From Sphingomonadales bacterium (GTDB taxonomy: Bacteria > Pseudomonadota > Alphaproteobacteria > Sphingomonadales > Sphingomonadaceae): a stretch of 59,919 nucleotides of DNA. Positions within the stretch are counted from its first letter, which is position 1. Each line of letters begins with the position of its first letter. The notes under the pieces are model-generated. The model had not been told where the DNA came from and made no database searches. It saw nothing but the letters and a program-made list of their open reading frames with translations. Location: contig JANYGX010000013.1 in NCBI GenBank assembly GCA_025362295.1, positions 1 through 59,919 on the forward strand. Reading direction: 5' to 3'. Shown piece by piece: positions 37,365 to 45,071 of the stretch. A program made the translations under genes and the position numbers.

Positions 37365-38462
37365 ATGATGAAACAAAATACAAGACTGATTTTCAGATTT
37401 CTGCCGATTGTTTTGGCCTGTTTCGTGACGTCTTCGGTCAGTGCAGCTGTTTTGGTTGATACGCGAACAGAGCAGGCGGTTGAAACGCTGTTTCATTCGA
37501 CACCGGGTGAGACCAGGGCCCTGATTGTTCTGAAAGACGGCCAACCCGTTATTAAACGCTATGCACCGGGGTATAGCGATAAGAATCGTTTCATTTCATG
37601 GTCGATGGCAAAATCGGTGACGGCATCGGCGGTTGGCATTTTGGTGGCGGATGGCAAACTTTCACTCGATGCGCCAGCCCCTGTTGCGGCATGGCACACC
37701 AAAACGGGTGATCCGCGCGCTGCGATAACCTTGCGTCATCTGCTGAATATGTCGTCCGGCCTACAGCATGAAGAATTGGGTAATCCAGTCGAAAAGGCCG
37801 ATACCGTGAATATTTTATTTGCCCACGGTGCGGAGAATGCCGCTGCAGCGGCTGAAGCCAAACCACTATCATCAAGGCCCGGCTCTGTCTGGCAATATTC
37901 AACGGCAACATCCGTTATTCTGGCCGATATTGTGACCCGTGCTATTACGCTGGAAACAGATCCGCAAAAGAAATGCTCTGCTATCAGAGCCTGGTTTGAC
38001 ACGCGCCTGTTTTCTCCGGCTGGCATCAGCACGGCTGTGTGGGAATGTGACCGTGCCGGCACATTTCTTGGTGGCAGTTTTCTGCACATGAGCGCACCCG
38101 ACTGGGCATGGTTCGGTGAAATGTACCGCAATAATGGGGCGTCAAATGGCAAGCAAGTTATTCCAGCCGAGTGGATCAAGTTTGAACGCACACCAGCGCC
38201 TGCGCACAATAATGGTCATTACGGCGCACACTTCTGGCTCAATTTTGCCCCCAAACCAACGCAGCGACCGGCACTGTTTTATCCGCGCGGCGCAAGGGAT
38301 ATTTATGCTATGCTGGGCCATGTTGGGCAATATGTTATCATTTCGCCCAGCCAGCACATAGTGATTGTTCGGCTGGGTCAAACGAGCGACGGTGACCTGA
38401 ATGCCATACGCACAGCGCTTTCAGAACTTGCGGATACATTTCCGGCAGTCGATCATCCATAA
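37365..38462 (+). CDS. Class C beta-lactamase-fold serine hydrolase
   Basis: A 365-residue secreted hydrolase with a signal peptide (LIFRFLPIVLACFVTSSVSA). The catalytic SxxK is SMAK in FISWSMAKSVTAS, the second motif is the Tyr in WQYSTATS, and the HLLNMSSGLQ segment is shared with 6-aminohexanoate hydrolases and esterase EstB. The third motif is probably the GHVGQ region near residue 320. It is likely an esterase or peptidase in the periplasm rather than a resistance enzyme. Its stop shares one base with the UPF0262 start (TAATG). Confidence 0.83.
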   Translation: MMKQNTRLIFRFLPIVLACFVTSSVSAAVLVDTRTEQAVETLFHSTPGETRALIVLKDGQPVIKRYAPGYSDKNRFISWSMAKSVTASAVGILVADGKLSLDAPAPVAAWHTKTGDPRAAITLRHLLNMSSGLQHEELGNPVEKADTVNILFAHGAENAAAAAEAKPLSSRPGSVWQYSTATSVILADIVTRAITLETDPQKKCSAIRAWFDTRLFSPAGISTAVWECDRAGTFLGGSFLHMSAPDWAWFGEMYRNNGASNGKQVIPAEWIKFERTPAPAHNNGHYGAHFWLNFAPKPTQRPALFYPRGARDIYAMLGHVGQYVIISPSQHIVIVRLGQTSDGDLNAIRTALSELADTFPAVDHP

Positions 38463-38965
38463 TGTCGGTTGCACCTGTATCATCCAAACGATTGATTGCC
38501 GTCGAGCTTGACGAACGAACAATATTGTGGCGCAATGCGGATGTCGAGCAAGAGCGCCGGGTGGCCATTTTTGATTTGCTCGAAGCGAACAATTTTGCGC
38601 CGACTTCGATTTTCACAAATGGTTATGAAGGACCGTACAAGCTGGTGATGCGTGTTGAGGAGGGGCGGCTAGGGTTTGACCTACGTGATAAATATGATGC
38701 AGCACTGGAGGTTTTTGCTGTGCCACTGTCACCGTTCCGGCGTATCATTCGTGATTATTTTGCCATTTGTGATAGTTATTACAAAGCCATTCGGGATGCC
38801 TCCCCCAGCCATATTGAAACGGTCGATATGGCACGGCGTGGTGTGCACAACGATGCTGCAGAGTTGCTGCAAGAACGGTTGGCCGAGCGCGTTGTAGTGG
38901 ATTTCGATACTGCGCGCCGCTTGTTTACGCTTATTTGCGTGTTGCATATTCGCGGTGTTGGCTAG
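38462..38965 (+). CDS. UPF0262 family protein
   Basis: A 167-residue protein restricted mainly to alphaproteobacteria. Family-wide stretches are visible: RRVAIFDLLEANNFAP, PLSPFRRIIRDYFAICDSYY, ETVDMARRGVHN and VDFDTARRLFTLICVLHIRG. No function is known. In many relatives it sits beside hisD; here it is coupled to a serine hydrolase upstream and converges by four bases with a gene whose C-terminal half is a HisN-type phosphatase, so a histidine-pathway neighbourhood is partly kept. Confidence 0.92.
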   Translation: MSVAPVSSKRLIAVELDERTILWRNADVEQERRVAIFDLLEANNFAPTSIFTNGYEGPYKLVMRVEEGRLGFDLRDKYDAALEVFAVPLSPFRRIIRDYFAICDSYYKAIRDASPSHIETVDMARRGVHNDAAELLQERLAERVVVDFDTARRLFTLICVLHIRGVG

Positions 38966-40869
38966 GCTTGTTTAGCAAGTAACGCCAGTATGTCTGGCAG
39001 CAGCGCTGCATCACCCACCGCTAGAACATGCCCCCCAGAGTTCGATGTCAACGGCTTTCCATGCCAATCGCACATCACACCGCCAGCGTTTTCAACCACG
39101 GGCACAAGGGCTGCAAAATCATGCAGCTTGAGGCCAGCTTCGATCACCACATCAATATGGCCGGATGCCAGAAGGCCATAATTATAGCAATCACCGCCCC
39201 ATAGTGATGTCGTAGCCTTGCTGCGCACAGTTTCATAAAGCGCCAGATCTGCAGGGCTGAAGTAATTTGGCCCTGAACTCGCAATAGCAGCTGCTGATAA
39301 TGTTGTGCACGCACGGGTTTTTGCAAGGCTTTTATTCAGTTGGGTGGGAAAACACGTGCTGCCAATCCAGCGATCCCCAACGATTGGTTGATCGATCATA
39401 CCGAGCACCGGTTTACCTTTGTGCAGCAACGCAATCAGTGTGCCAAAAATTGGGCGACCGGCTACAAACGAGCGTGTGCCATCAATCGGGTCAAGCACCC
39501 AGACATAATCAGCATTTTCGTTCAGTGAGCCAAACTCTTCACCAATTATGCCATGCTCACTATATGTATTTCCAATCATTGTGCGCAGCGCTTGTTCAAT
39601 TGCGCAGTCAGCTTCTGTGACAGGTGAGCGATCTGCCTTGGTTGTTACGGTTGGCAACTGCCTGTAAAATTGTTTCGCAATTGCGCCACTGCAATCGGCA
39701 AGACGGTTGATAAATTGCACGAGTTCAGGGTGTATGCGGCTGCGTATGTGTGCGGCATCACCACCCAAGGCAGGTGCGGGACGTTTTAACGGTTGATCTT
39801 TAAAACCGGAAAGCTTGATAGGCGATCCGGCAATCAACAGGCTGGCGCCGTCTTCATAGTGGGTTTCGCCAATCATGCCGCGGGCATGTATCTGCGGGTC
39901 AGCCAACGCATCAGCTATGGTGTTGATTGGGCCACACGGCACACCGGCAGCGATCAGTTTTTCCACCCAGATCAATGTCGTGTGTTTTGAAAGTGCGGCC
40001 TCTAGTGTGGCTATGAGGCTGTTCACGTTTTGTGTGCGCAAGCTGTTGGTTGCAAATTCAGCTTTGGCATTCAAACCAGCGACAGTGCAAAGCTTTTTCC
40101 ACAAGCTGTCATTGCCAGCAGCGATCATGATATAAGTGTCAGATGTCTTGAACGCACCGAACGGCGTGATCGAGGCATGATGGGCTCCAAGCGGACCAGG
40201 TGAAACACCAGAAACCGCATAGCGCGCAATGGCATTTTCCAGAATAGCGATCTGGCAATCGAGCATCGCCACATCAACAAACATACCAAGGCCCGTGCGC
40301 AAGCGTTCTGTGATAGCGGCTTGAATGCCAATGACAGTGAACAAACCCGCTGTGATGTCGCCAATTGATGTGCCAACACGGGTTGGGGGCGTGCCCGCAT
40401 GGCCGGTAACGGACATGATGCCACCCATGCCCTGAACAATAGAATCATAAGCCGGACGGTCTTTGTACGGGCCAGTGTGGCCAAAGCCGGTTGTGGCGGC
40501 ATAGATCAGTTTGGGATATTGTGCGTGCAGTGTTGCCCAGCCAAAGCCAAGCTTATCCATAACACCGGGGCGAAAATTTTCGACCAACACATCGGCTGTG
40601 GCGAGCAAAGATTCAAATGTTGCTCGGTCAACAGAATTTTTGAGATCAAGCGCTATGCTCTCCTTGCCGCGATTGATGCTGGTAAAGTAGGCAGATTTGC
40701 CAGTTGGGCTAAACGGACCGTAAGTGCGGCTATCATCGCCGCCATCAGGGTGTTCAACCTTGATAACGCGAGCACCGAGATCTGCCAGTACCATGGTGGC
40801 GTATGGCCCGGCAAGAACCCGTGAAAGATCAATGATGGTAAGGTGCGAAAGTGGGAGAGAATTGGTCAT
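38962..40869 (-). CDS. Fusion of CaiB/BaiF CoA-transferase and HisN-type phosphatase
   Basis: One uninterrupted 635-codon frame with two enzyme domains. Residues 1-378 are a family III CoA-transferase: LSRVLAGPYATMVLADLGA, VKVEHP-type motif IKVEHP, and the catalytic Asp171 in SIGDITAG. Residues about 382-635 are an inositol-monophosphatase-fold histidinol phosphatase: GEEFG (443-447), DPIDGTRS (460-467) and HDFAALVPVVENAGG with Asp584, all metal ligands present. The GRPIFGTLIALLHKGKPVLG segment favours HisN over SuhB. Both domains look full length and joined end to start near position 39730. The start at 40869 follows GAGGG. I know of no described enzyme with this architecture. A lost stop codon between two genes is the simplest origin. 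Confidence 0.85.
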   Translation of the reverse strand: MTNSLPLSHLTIIDLSRVLAGPYATMVLADLGARVIKVEHPDGGDDSRTYGPFSPTGKSAYFTSINRGKESIALDLKNSVDRATFESLLATADVLVENFRPGVMDKLGFGWATLHAQYPKLIYAATTGFGHTGPYKDRPAYDSIVQGMGGIMSVTGHAGTPPTRVGTSIGDITAGLFTVIGIQAAITERLRTGLGMFVDVAMLDCQIAILENAIARYAVSGVSPGPLGAHHASITPFGAFKTSDTYIMIAAGNDSLWKKLCTVAGLNAKAEFATNSLRTQNVNSLIATLEAALSKHTTLIWVEKLIAAGVPCGPINTIADALADPQIHARGMIGETHYEDGASLLIAGSPIKLSGFKDQPLKRPAPALGGDAAHIRSRIHPELVQFINRLADCSGAIAKQFYRQLPTVTTKADRSPVTEADCAIEQALRTMIGNTYSEHGIIGEEFGSLNENADYVWVLDPIDGTRSFVAGRPIFGTLIALLHKGKPVLGMIDQPIVGDRWIGSTCFPTQLNKSLAKTRACTTLSAAAIASSGPNYFSPADLALYETVRSKATTSLWGGDCYNYGLLASGHIDVVIEAGLKLHDFAALVPVVENAGGVMCDWHGKPLTSNSGGHVLAVGDAALLPDILALLAKQA

Positions 40870-40934
40870 AAAAACCCTCGTTTTTTTTCGCACAAAGACA
40901 CAAAGGAAGTGAGAGGAAGATTACAACTTTGACT

Positions 40935-41016
40935 GCCATTCGAGCATAAGCTGAGATCCATCTTTTTCCTTGCCGCAGCTGACAAGAAGGTGGATCGCAG
41001 CCTTCGCTGAGATGAC
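40935..41016 (-). repeat. 82-bp inverted-repeat element, copy 1
   Basis: Aligns without gaps to the complement of 43031-43112 at 60 of 82 positions by hand count. The right arm ATCGCAGCCTTCGCTGAGAT and the left arm form imperfect inverted ends around a core with CCATCTTTTTCC. It lies in the 299-base gap 40870-41168, which has no credible gene; an 85-codon frame through it was rejected. Confidence 0.8.
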
Positions 41017-41168
41017 GAACACAGTTCGAACTTCAGGGCTTTTGGTATAAACCTAATAAAAGCAGCATTAATCGAAGGTAAATCAATAGCTATCATTACC
41101 ATCTCTTCAATATCCAAAGTCATTATGCTTCACTGTTTTTATGTCTTGATATGAAGCAAAAACAACTA

Positions 41169-41615
41169 TTACGACTCATACTTTCCGCTGTCCCACGGCG
41201 ATGAAAAAACCATATAGCTGCCGGGTTGCATTTCAACACTGAGGGGCTCGCCGCGTTCCGGCTTCAACATGATCAACCCAAACGTGTAGCCAAATTTTTT
41301 GACACTGAACGGCACAATCTCAATCCGGCCATGGCGCACTTCGCCCAGTTCTTTAAGGCGCTTTTCAATCATGTCTTCTTGCGCATCATCATCCATGTCT
41401 GCGCGCGGACCAAAATTATCAATTTTTGCATCAAGAAAGTTGCCTTTGGCATCGAACAGGAACAGCGCGACAAATTCACTGCCAGCCTCGCCTTCATCGG
41501 CAGGCACAAATGGCGTGGTTAGAAAAAACTGGCGACCATCTTTGGTGTGGCCAACATATTCGGCATGGTCATCGTCGTGGTTGATGGCAATCAGTGTTGG
41601 AACGGCATTGGTCAT
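41169..41615 (-). CDS. Hypothetical protein coupled to purB
   Basis: I do not recognise this 148-residue cytoplasmic protein. It is acidic, with a short beta-rich start (PTLIAINHDDDHAEYVGHT), an acidic helix (DMDDDAQEDMIEKRLKELGE) and IVPFSVKKFGYTFGL. It has no signal or membrane segment. Its ATG overlaps the purB stop as ATGA (41612-41615), so it is almost certainly translated with purB; a regulatory or unrelated role cannot be told apart. Confidence 0.75.
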   Translation of the reverse strand: MTNAVPTLIAINHDDDHAEYVGHTKDGRQFFLTTPFVPADEGEAGSEFVALFLFDAKGNFLDAKIDNFGPRADMDDDAQEDMIEKRLKELGEVRHGRIEIVPFSVKKFGYTFGLIMLKPERGEPLSVEMQPGSYMVFSSPWDSGKYES

Positions 41616-42910
41616 CCGAAAACCCTTTTGAAAATAGTGTCAACATGTTTGGTGTGATAGCCAAGATCGAACAAGGCTTCAAGCTGTTGATGCGGGAGTT
41701 TGGCGTTCACTTCCGTATCGGCTTTCAGCAGCTCCAGCAGTTGGAGTTTGCCGCCGGAATCCCACACTTGCATGGCGTTCCGCTGCACCAGACGGTAGCT
41801 ATCCTCACGGCTGAGGCCAGCCTGTGTCAGTGCCAGCAATATGCGCTGAGAGTGTACAAGCCCACCCATACTGTTCATGTTGCTGAGCATGCGCGCAGGA
41901 TAAACCACAAGTTTGTCCATCACATTCGTCATACGCACCAAAGCAAAATCAAGCGTCACAGTTGCATCAGGGCCAATCATGCGCTCGACGGATGAATGCG
42001 ATATATCACGCTCATGCCAAAGCGCCACATTTTCGAGTGCCGGTGTCACCATGCCGCGCACCAGACGCGCAAGGCCAGTGAGGTTTTCGGTAAGCACCGG
42101 GTTGCGCTTGTGCGGCATTGCCGACGAGCCCTTTTGCCCCGGCGCAAAATATTCCTCAGCCTCCAGCACCTCAGTGCGTTGCAAATGTCTCACTTCAGTC
42201 GCCAGTCGTTCAACGCAGGATGCCACAACACCCAATGTGGCAAAATACATCGCATGGCGATCGCGCGGAATCACTTGTGTTGAAATTGGTTCTATCTCCA
42301 GCCCCATGGCTTTGGCCACATGCGCTTCCACCGCTGGATCGATATTGGCAAACGTGCCGACGGCGCCAGATATGGCGCAGGTCGCAACCTCGCTACGCGC
42401 AGCGACCATGCGCGCGCGGCAGCGCGTGAATTCGGCATAGGCTTGAGCAAGCTTTAAACCAAAGGTGGTGGGTTCTGCATGAATGCCATGCGAACGGCCA
42501 ATTGTTGGTGTATCTTTAAATTCATAAGCCCGATGTTTTAGAGCCATAAGCAGTGCATCAATATCGGCAATCATAATATCCGCAGCGCGCACGAGCTGCA
42601 CATTCAGGCACGTGTCGAGCACATCCGATGATGTCATGCCCTGATGAATGAAGCGCGCTTCCTCACCAACGTGCTCACCAATATTGGTGAGAAATGCGAT
42701 AACGTCATGCTTGACCTCGCGCTCTATTTCATCAATGCGTTCCGGGTCGAATTTGGCTTTTGCCCAAATTGCCGCAGCGGCGGATTTTGGAATAACGCCA
42801 AGTTCAGCAAGGGCATCGCAAGCGTGCGCCTCAATTTCCAGCCAAATTTGAAACTTGGCGTGCGGTTCCCAAATGGCAGTCATTTCTGTGCGAGAATAGC
42901 GCGGAATCAT
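41612..42910 (-). CDS. purB: Adenylosuccinate lyase
   Basis: Catalyses two fumarate-releasing steps of purine synthesis, on SAICAR and on adenylosuccinate. The 432-residue protein has the fumarase/aspartase signature GSSAMPHKRNP, the catalytic His in GRSHGIHAEPTTFG, and HQGMTSSDVLDT. The N-terminus MIPRYSRTEMTAIW is typical of the short bacterial PurB form. No purC or purS is downstream; a small unknown gene is coupled to it instead. Confidence 0.95.
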   Translation of the reverse strand: MIPRYSRTEMTAIWEPHAKFQIWLEIEAHACDALAELGVIPKSAAAAIWAKAKFDPERIDEIEREVKHDVIAFLTNIGEHVGEEARFIHQGMTSSDVLDTCLNVQLVRAADIMIADIDALLMALKHRAYEFKDTPTIGRSHGIHAEPTTFGLKLAQAYAEFTRCRARMVAARSEVATCAISGAVGTFANIDPAVEAHVAKAMGLEIEPISTQVIPRDRHAMYFATLGVVASCVERLATEVRHLQRTEVLEAEEYFAPGQKGSSAMPHKRNPVLTENLTGLARLVRGMVTPALENVALWHERDISHSSVERMIGPDATVTLDFALVRMTNVMDKLVVYPARMLSNMNSMGGLVHSQRILLALTQAGLSREDSYRLVQRNAMQVWDSGGKLQLLELLKADTEVNAKLPHQQLEALFDLGYHTKHVDTIFKRVFG

Positions 42911-43030
42911 AGGGTGGAACTTTCAGCTTTAAGTCAATATTTTGTGATTTGCATTATTTCCCCACACTATAAAACCGAAGGCAAAGAAAGCAAATATTAT
43001 ACCAGAAGCTTTAAAGACTATCCTATTTTC

Positions 43031-43112
43031 GTCATCCCAACGAAGGCTGGAATGCATTTTCTTATATGCTGCAAAATGGAAAAAGATGGATCCCAGCCTT
43101 CGCTGGGATTAC
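43031..43112 (+). repeat. 82-bp inverted-repeat element, copy 2
   Basis: Terminal arms GTCATCCCAACGAAGGCTGG (43031-43050) and its near-complement ATCCCAGCCTTCGCTGGGAT (43090-43109) match at 20 of 23 positions when extended to 23 bases. They flank a core with CATTTT and AAAATG, so the whole RNA could fold into one long hairpin. It ends seven bases before the stop of the GH135-like gene. Opposite orientation to copy 1. Confidence 0.85.
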
Positions 43113-43118
43113 AAGTCA

Positions 43119-44009
43119 CTATTGATGTTTCCTTGCATTAAATTCTCGAACGGCTGCAACTTCGGCCTTCCATGTTGTCGGCAAGCGGTCGTATGGATTT
43201 GGTAGCGTGTCATCGGTTGCATAAAAATATCCCACATTGCGCTTGGCGGTGAGTTTCAACGTTGTAACAACATCAAATGTTGCCGATGTTTCAATGAGGA
43301 TATGGGCAAAGCGGTCTGCGCTATAATCAAACACATAACGCGATGGTTGTGTTTTGGCATAAACCGCAGCGACATCTTCAAACGTGACCAGGGTATCCGC
43401 TGCGCCATCATTGCCCAGGCGCAAAAATTTGCGTGATATGGCGACACCCGGGTTGCCCATGATATGCCAGTATGTGTCCACAGCTTTGAGGCCATTATAA
43501 ATGTCCCGGTAAAATCGGTAGACTTTATTGAAGGGCGCACCGTTAGCGGGGGCACCAAACTCATCAATGAAAATACCATCAATTGTATAGTATTGCTTAT
43601 ATCTGGCGGCGCAGCCCACCACATCCTCGACTGTGTAGGTTGTGCCGTTTGCGGCCTTGCATGAGCCATCAGGGTAAACATCGTGCCCGGTGTAGCCGGA
43701 AGGCACATAGCCCAGAACCTTGCCGCCCGCGGCGCGAAAGCGTTTGAGCACGCGCACATAACTGGGGTCGATGGCATCGCCTGGTCCGCTGTTTGGGTTC
43801 ATGATGGCTGTGATTGGCACTCCAGATCGAGCGGCTGCTATCATGCGGTTCCAGTCCGCCAGATTATCTGTCGGGTCAAAATAAGCCGGTACAAGCAGCT
43901 GCATTGGCGCAGCCATGACAGACGTTGTGCCACAGATTGCCACAGCCATGGCAATTCGAATCAGGCATTGCAGAAGTGCTATAAAAGCAAAATATATGTG
44001 TTTGGGCAT
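43119..44009 (-). CDS. Secreted spherulin-4-like (GH135) glycoside hydrolase
   Basis: A 296-residue protein with a signal peptide (residues 1 to about 34, AVAICGTTSVMAA) and a TIM-barrel-like domain of the spherulation-specific family 4. Landmarks are LLVPAYFDP, ITAIMNPNSGPG, KVLGYVPSGY and the acidic active-site motif IDGIFIDEFGA, then HIMGNPGV. Fungal Sph3 of this family (GH135) cleaves galactosaminogalactan. The bacterial substrate is unknown; a biofilm or exopolysaccharide glycan is a reasonable guess. Start at 44009 follows GGAA; upstream ATGs would put the signal peptide inside the protein. Confidence 0.78.
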   Translation of the reverse strand: MPKHIYFAFIALLQCLIRIAMAVAICGTTSVMAAPMQLLVPAYFDPTDNLADWNRMIAAARSGVPITAIMNPNSGPGDAIDPSYVRVLKRFRAAGGKVLGYVPSGYTGHDVYPDGSCKAANGTTYTVEDVVGCAARYKQYYTIDGIFIDEFGAPANGAPFNKVYRFYRDIYNGLKAVDTYWHIMGNPGVAISRKFLRLGNDGAADTLVTFEDVAAVYAKTQPSRYVFDYSADRFAHILIETSATFDVVTTLKLTAKRNVGYFYATDDTLPNPYDRLPTTWKAEVAAVREFNARKHQ

Positions 44010-44069
44010 AATCGGTTCCAATCGAATCGGGTCATTCATCTTGCAGTGTTTATAACTCATTTGGCTATT

Positions 44070-44100
44070 TGTAGGAAAGAACTATTTTTTGTGTAGGAAA
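44070..44100. promoter_or_regulatory. Direct repeat TGTAGGAAA spaced 22 bp
   Basis: TGTAGGAAA occurs at 44070-44078 and 44092-44100, so the copies are 22 bases, about two helical turns, apart. They lie in the 197-base divergent gap between the GH135-like gene and the DUF1476 gene and could bind a regulator of either. No factor can be named. Confidence 0.3.
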
Positions 44101-44206
44101 AATAACCAGTAAAGCATTATTATTGTTTGGATAATTTATGCCAAGGTTGCTGTCAGGGTATTTTCAGACTAAACAAATTAATTGAAATTTACTTGCGGAG
44201 TTAATG

Positions 44207-44521
44207 ATGACCACTTTTGATAACCGCGAACAAGCTATTGAAAATCAATACGCTCATGATGCTGAAATGCAGTTCAGGGTAACGGCACGGCGGAACAAGT
44301 TGCTGGGCGGCTGGGCAGCGCGTTTGATGAAACTGACCGAGGCAGAGGCCGATTCGTATTCAAAATCAGTGGTTCAGGCGGATTTTGAAGAAGCGGGTGA
44401 TGAAGATGTGGTCCGCAAGGTGCTCGGTGACCTCACCAGCCACGGTATAGACGTGGGTGATTCCGAGGTCCGTCAGGCCATGGAAGGGTGTTTGGCTGAA
44501 GCCAAACGGCAGCTTCTCTGA
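44207..44521 (+). CDS. DUF1476 protein, ATP synthase inhibitor zeta-like
   Basis: A 104-residue, highly helical protein of the alphaproteobacterial DUF1476 family; in Paracoccus it is the zeta subunit that inhibits the F1-ATPase. Family stretches are FDNREQAIENQYAHDAEMQFR, ARRNKLLGGWAA and VVQADFEEAGDEDVVRKV. The inhibitory segment is the N-terminus, present here. Of two adjacent ATGs, the one at 44207 is six bases after GGAG. Its stop abuts the stop of the convergent TPR gene with no gap. No ATP synthase genes are nearby. Confidence 0.92.
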   Translation: MTTFDNREQAIENQYAHDAEMQFRVTARRNKLLGGWAARLMKLTEAEADSYSKSVVQADFEEAGDEDVVRKVLGDLTSHGIDVGDSEVRQAMEGCLAEAKRQLL

Positions 44522-45028
44522 TTAAGGTTTAGCCACCGGTTTTGGCAATTCGCGGCGCGGTTGCACTTTGGTATTCATCGATGACTGGGTCACTGGCTTG
44601 CTTAACGCCGCTTCAACATGAGCGATGGACGGGCAGCCCTTCACACAAATTCTGTGCAGCCGATCAAGGTTGGCGCGAGCCTGATCAGGCTTTCCGCGCG
44701 CAATCATTCCAATGGCTTGTGCCTCAAGTGCGTCCTGATCGTTGGGGTTGATCATCAAGGCTTCGCGGTAGTAGCGCAAAGCCTTGCCACGCAAACCCAA
44801 TTGCTCATAGGCTTTGGCCATACCAATATAAGGGGCGGCGTTGTTCGGATCGAGAGCCGCAGCGCTCTCATAGAAATTAAGCGCATCGGTCGGTTTGTTG
44901 GCAACCATTGCCGTTTGAGCCTGTCGGATCAGGTTCAATGCCGGGTTAACACTCGCCGATTTTGCCAGGCCTTGTGCTGCAAAAGCGAGGCAAAGGCTGG
45001 CGGATAAAAAAATGTTTAAGGTTTTCAC
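44522..45028 (-). CDS. Secreted TPR protein
   Basis: A 168-residue protein with a signal peptide (LNIFLSASLCLAFAAQGLA) and two or three TPR motifs, the best being PYIGMAKAYEQLGLRGKALR followed by YYREALMINPNDQDALEAQA. The C-terminus is Pro/Lys rich. Likely a periplasmic scaffold of unknown partner. It follows rsmB only by strand change of spacing: it begins 43 bases after that gene on its own strand is read in the opposite order, so no operon can be claimed. Confidence 0.72.
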   Translation of the reverse strand: MKTLNIFLSASLCLAFAAQGLAKSASVNPALNLIRQAQTAMVANKPTDALNFYESAAALDPNNAAPYIGMAKAYEQLGLRGKALRYYREALMINPNDQDALEAQAIGMIARGKPDQARANLDRLHRICVKGCPSIAHVEAALSKPVTQSSMNTKVQPRRELPKPVAKP

Positions 45029-45071
45029 GAGCGCTGTTCCTGTGGATACGTTTGACTTTATTTAGTTAGTA

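Noticed and set aside
40866-41123. 85-codon minus-strand frame between purB operon and the fusion gene
   Set aside because: It runs straight through the 82-bp repeat and has no recognisable domain or good ribosome site; its coding potential comes from the repeat.
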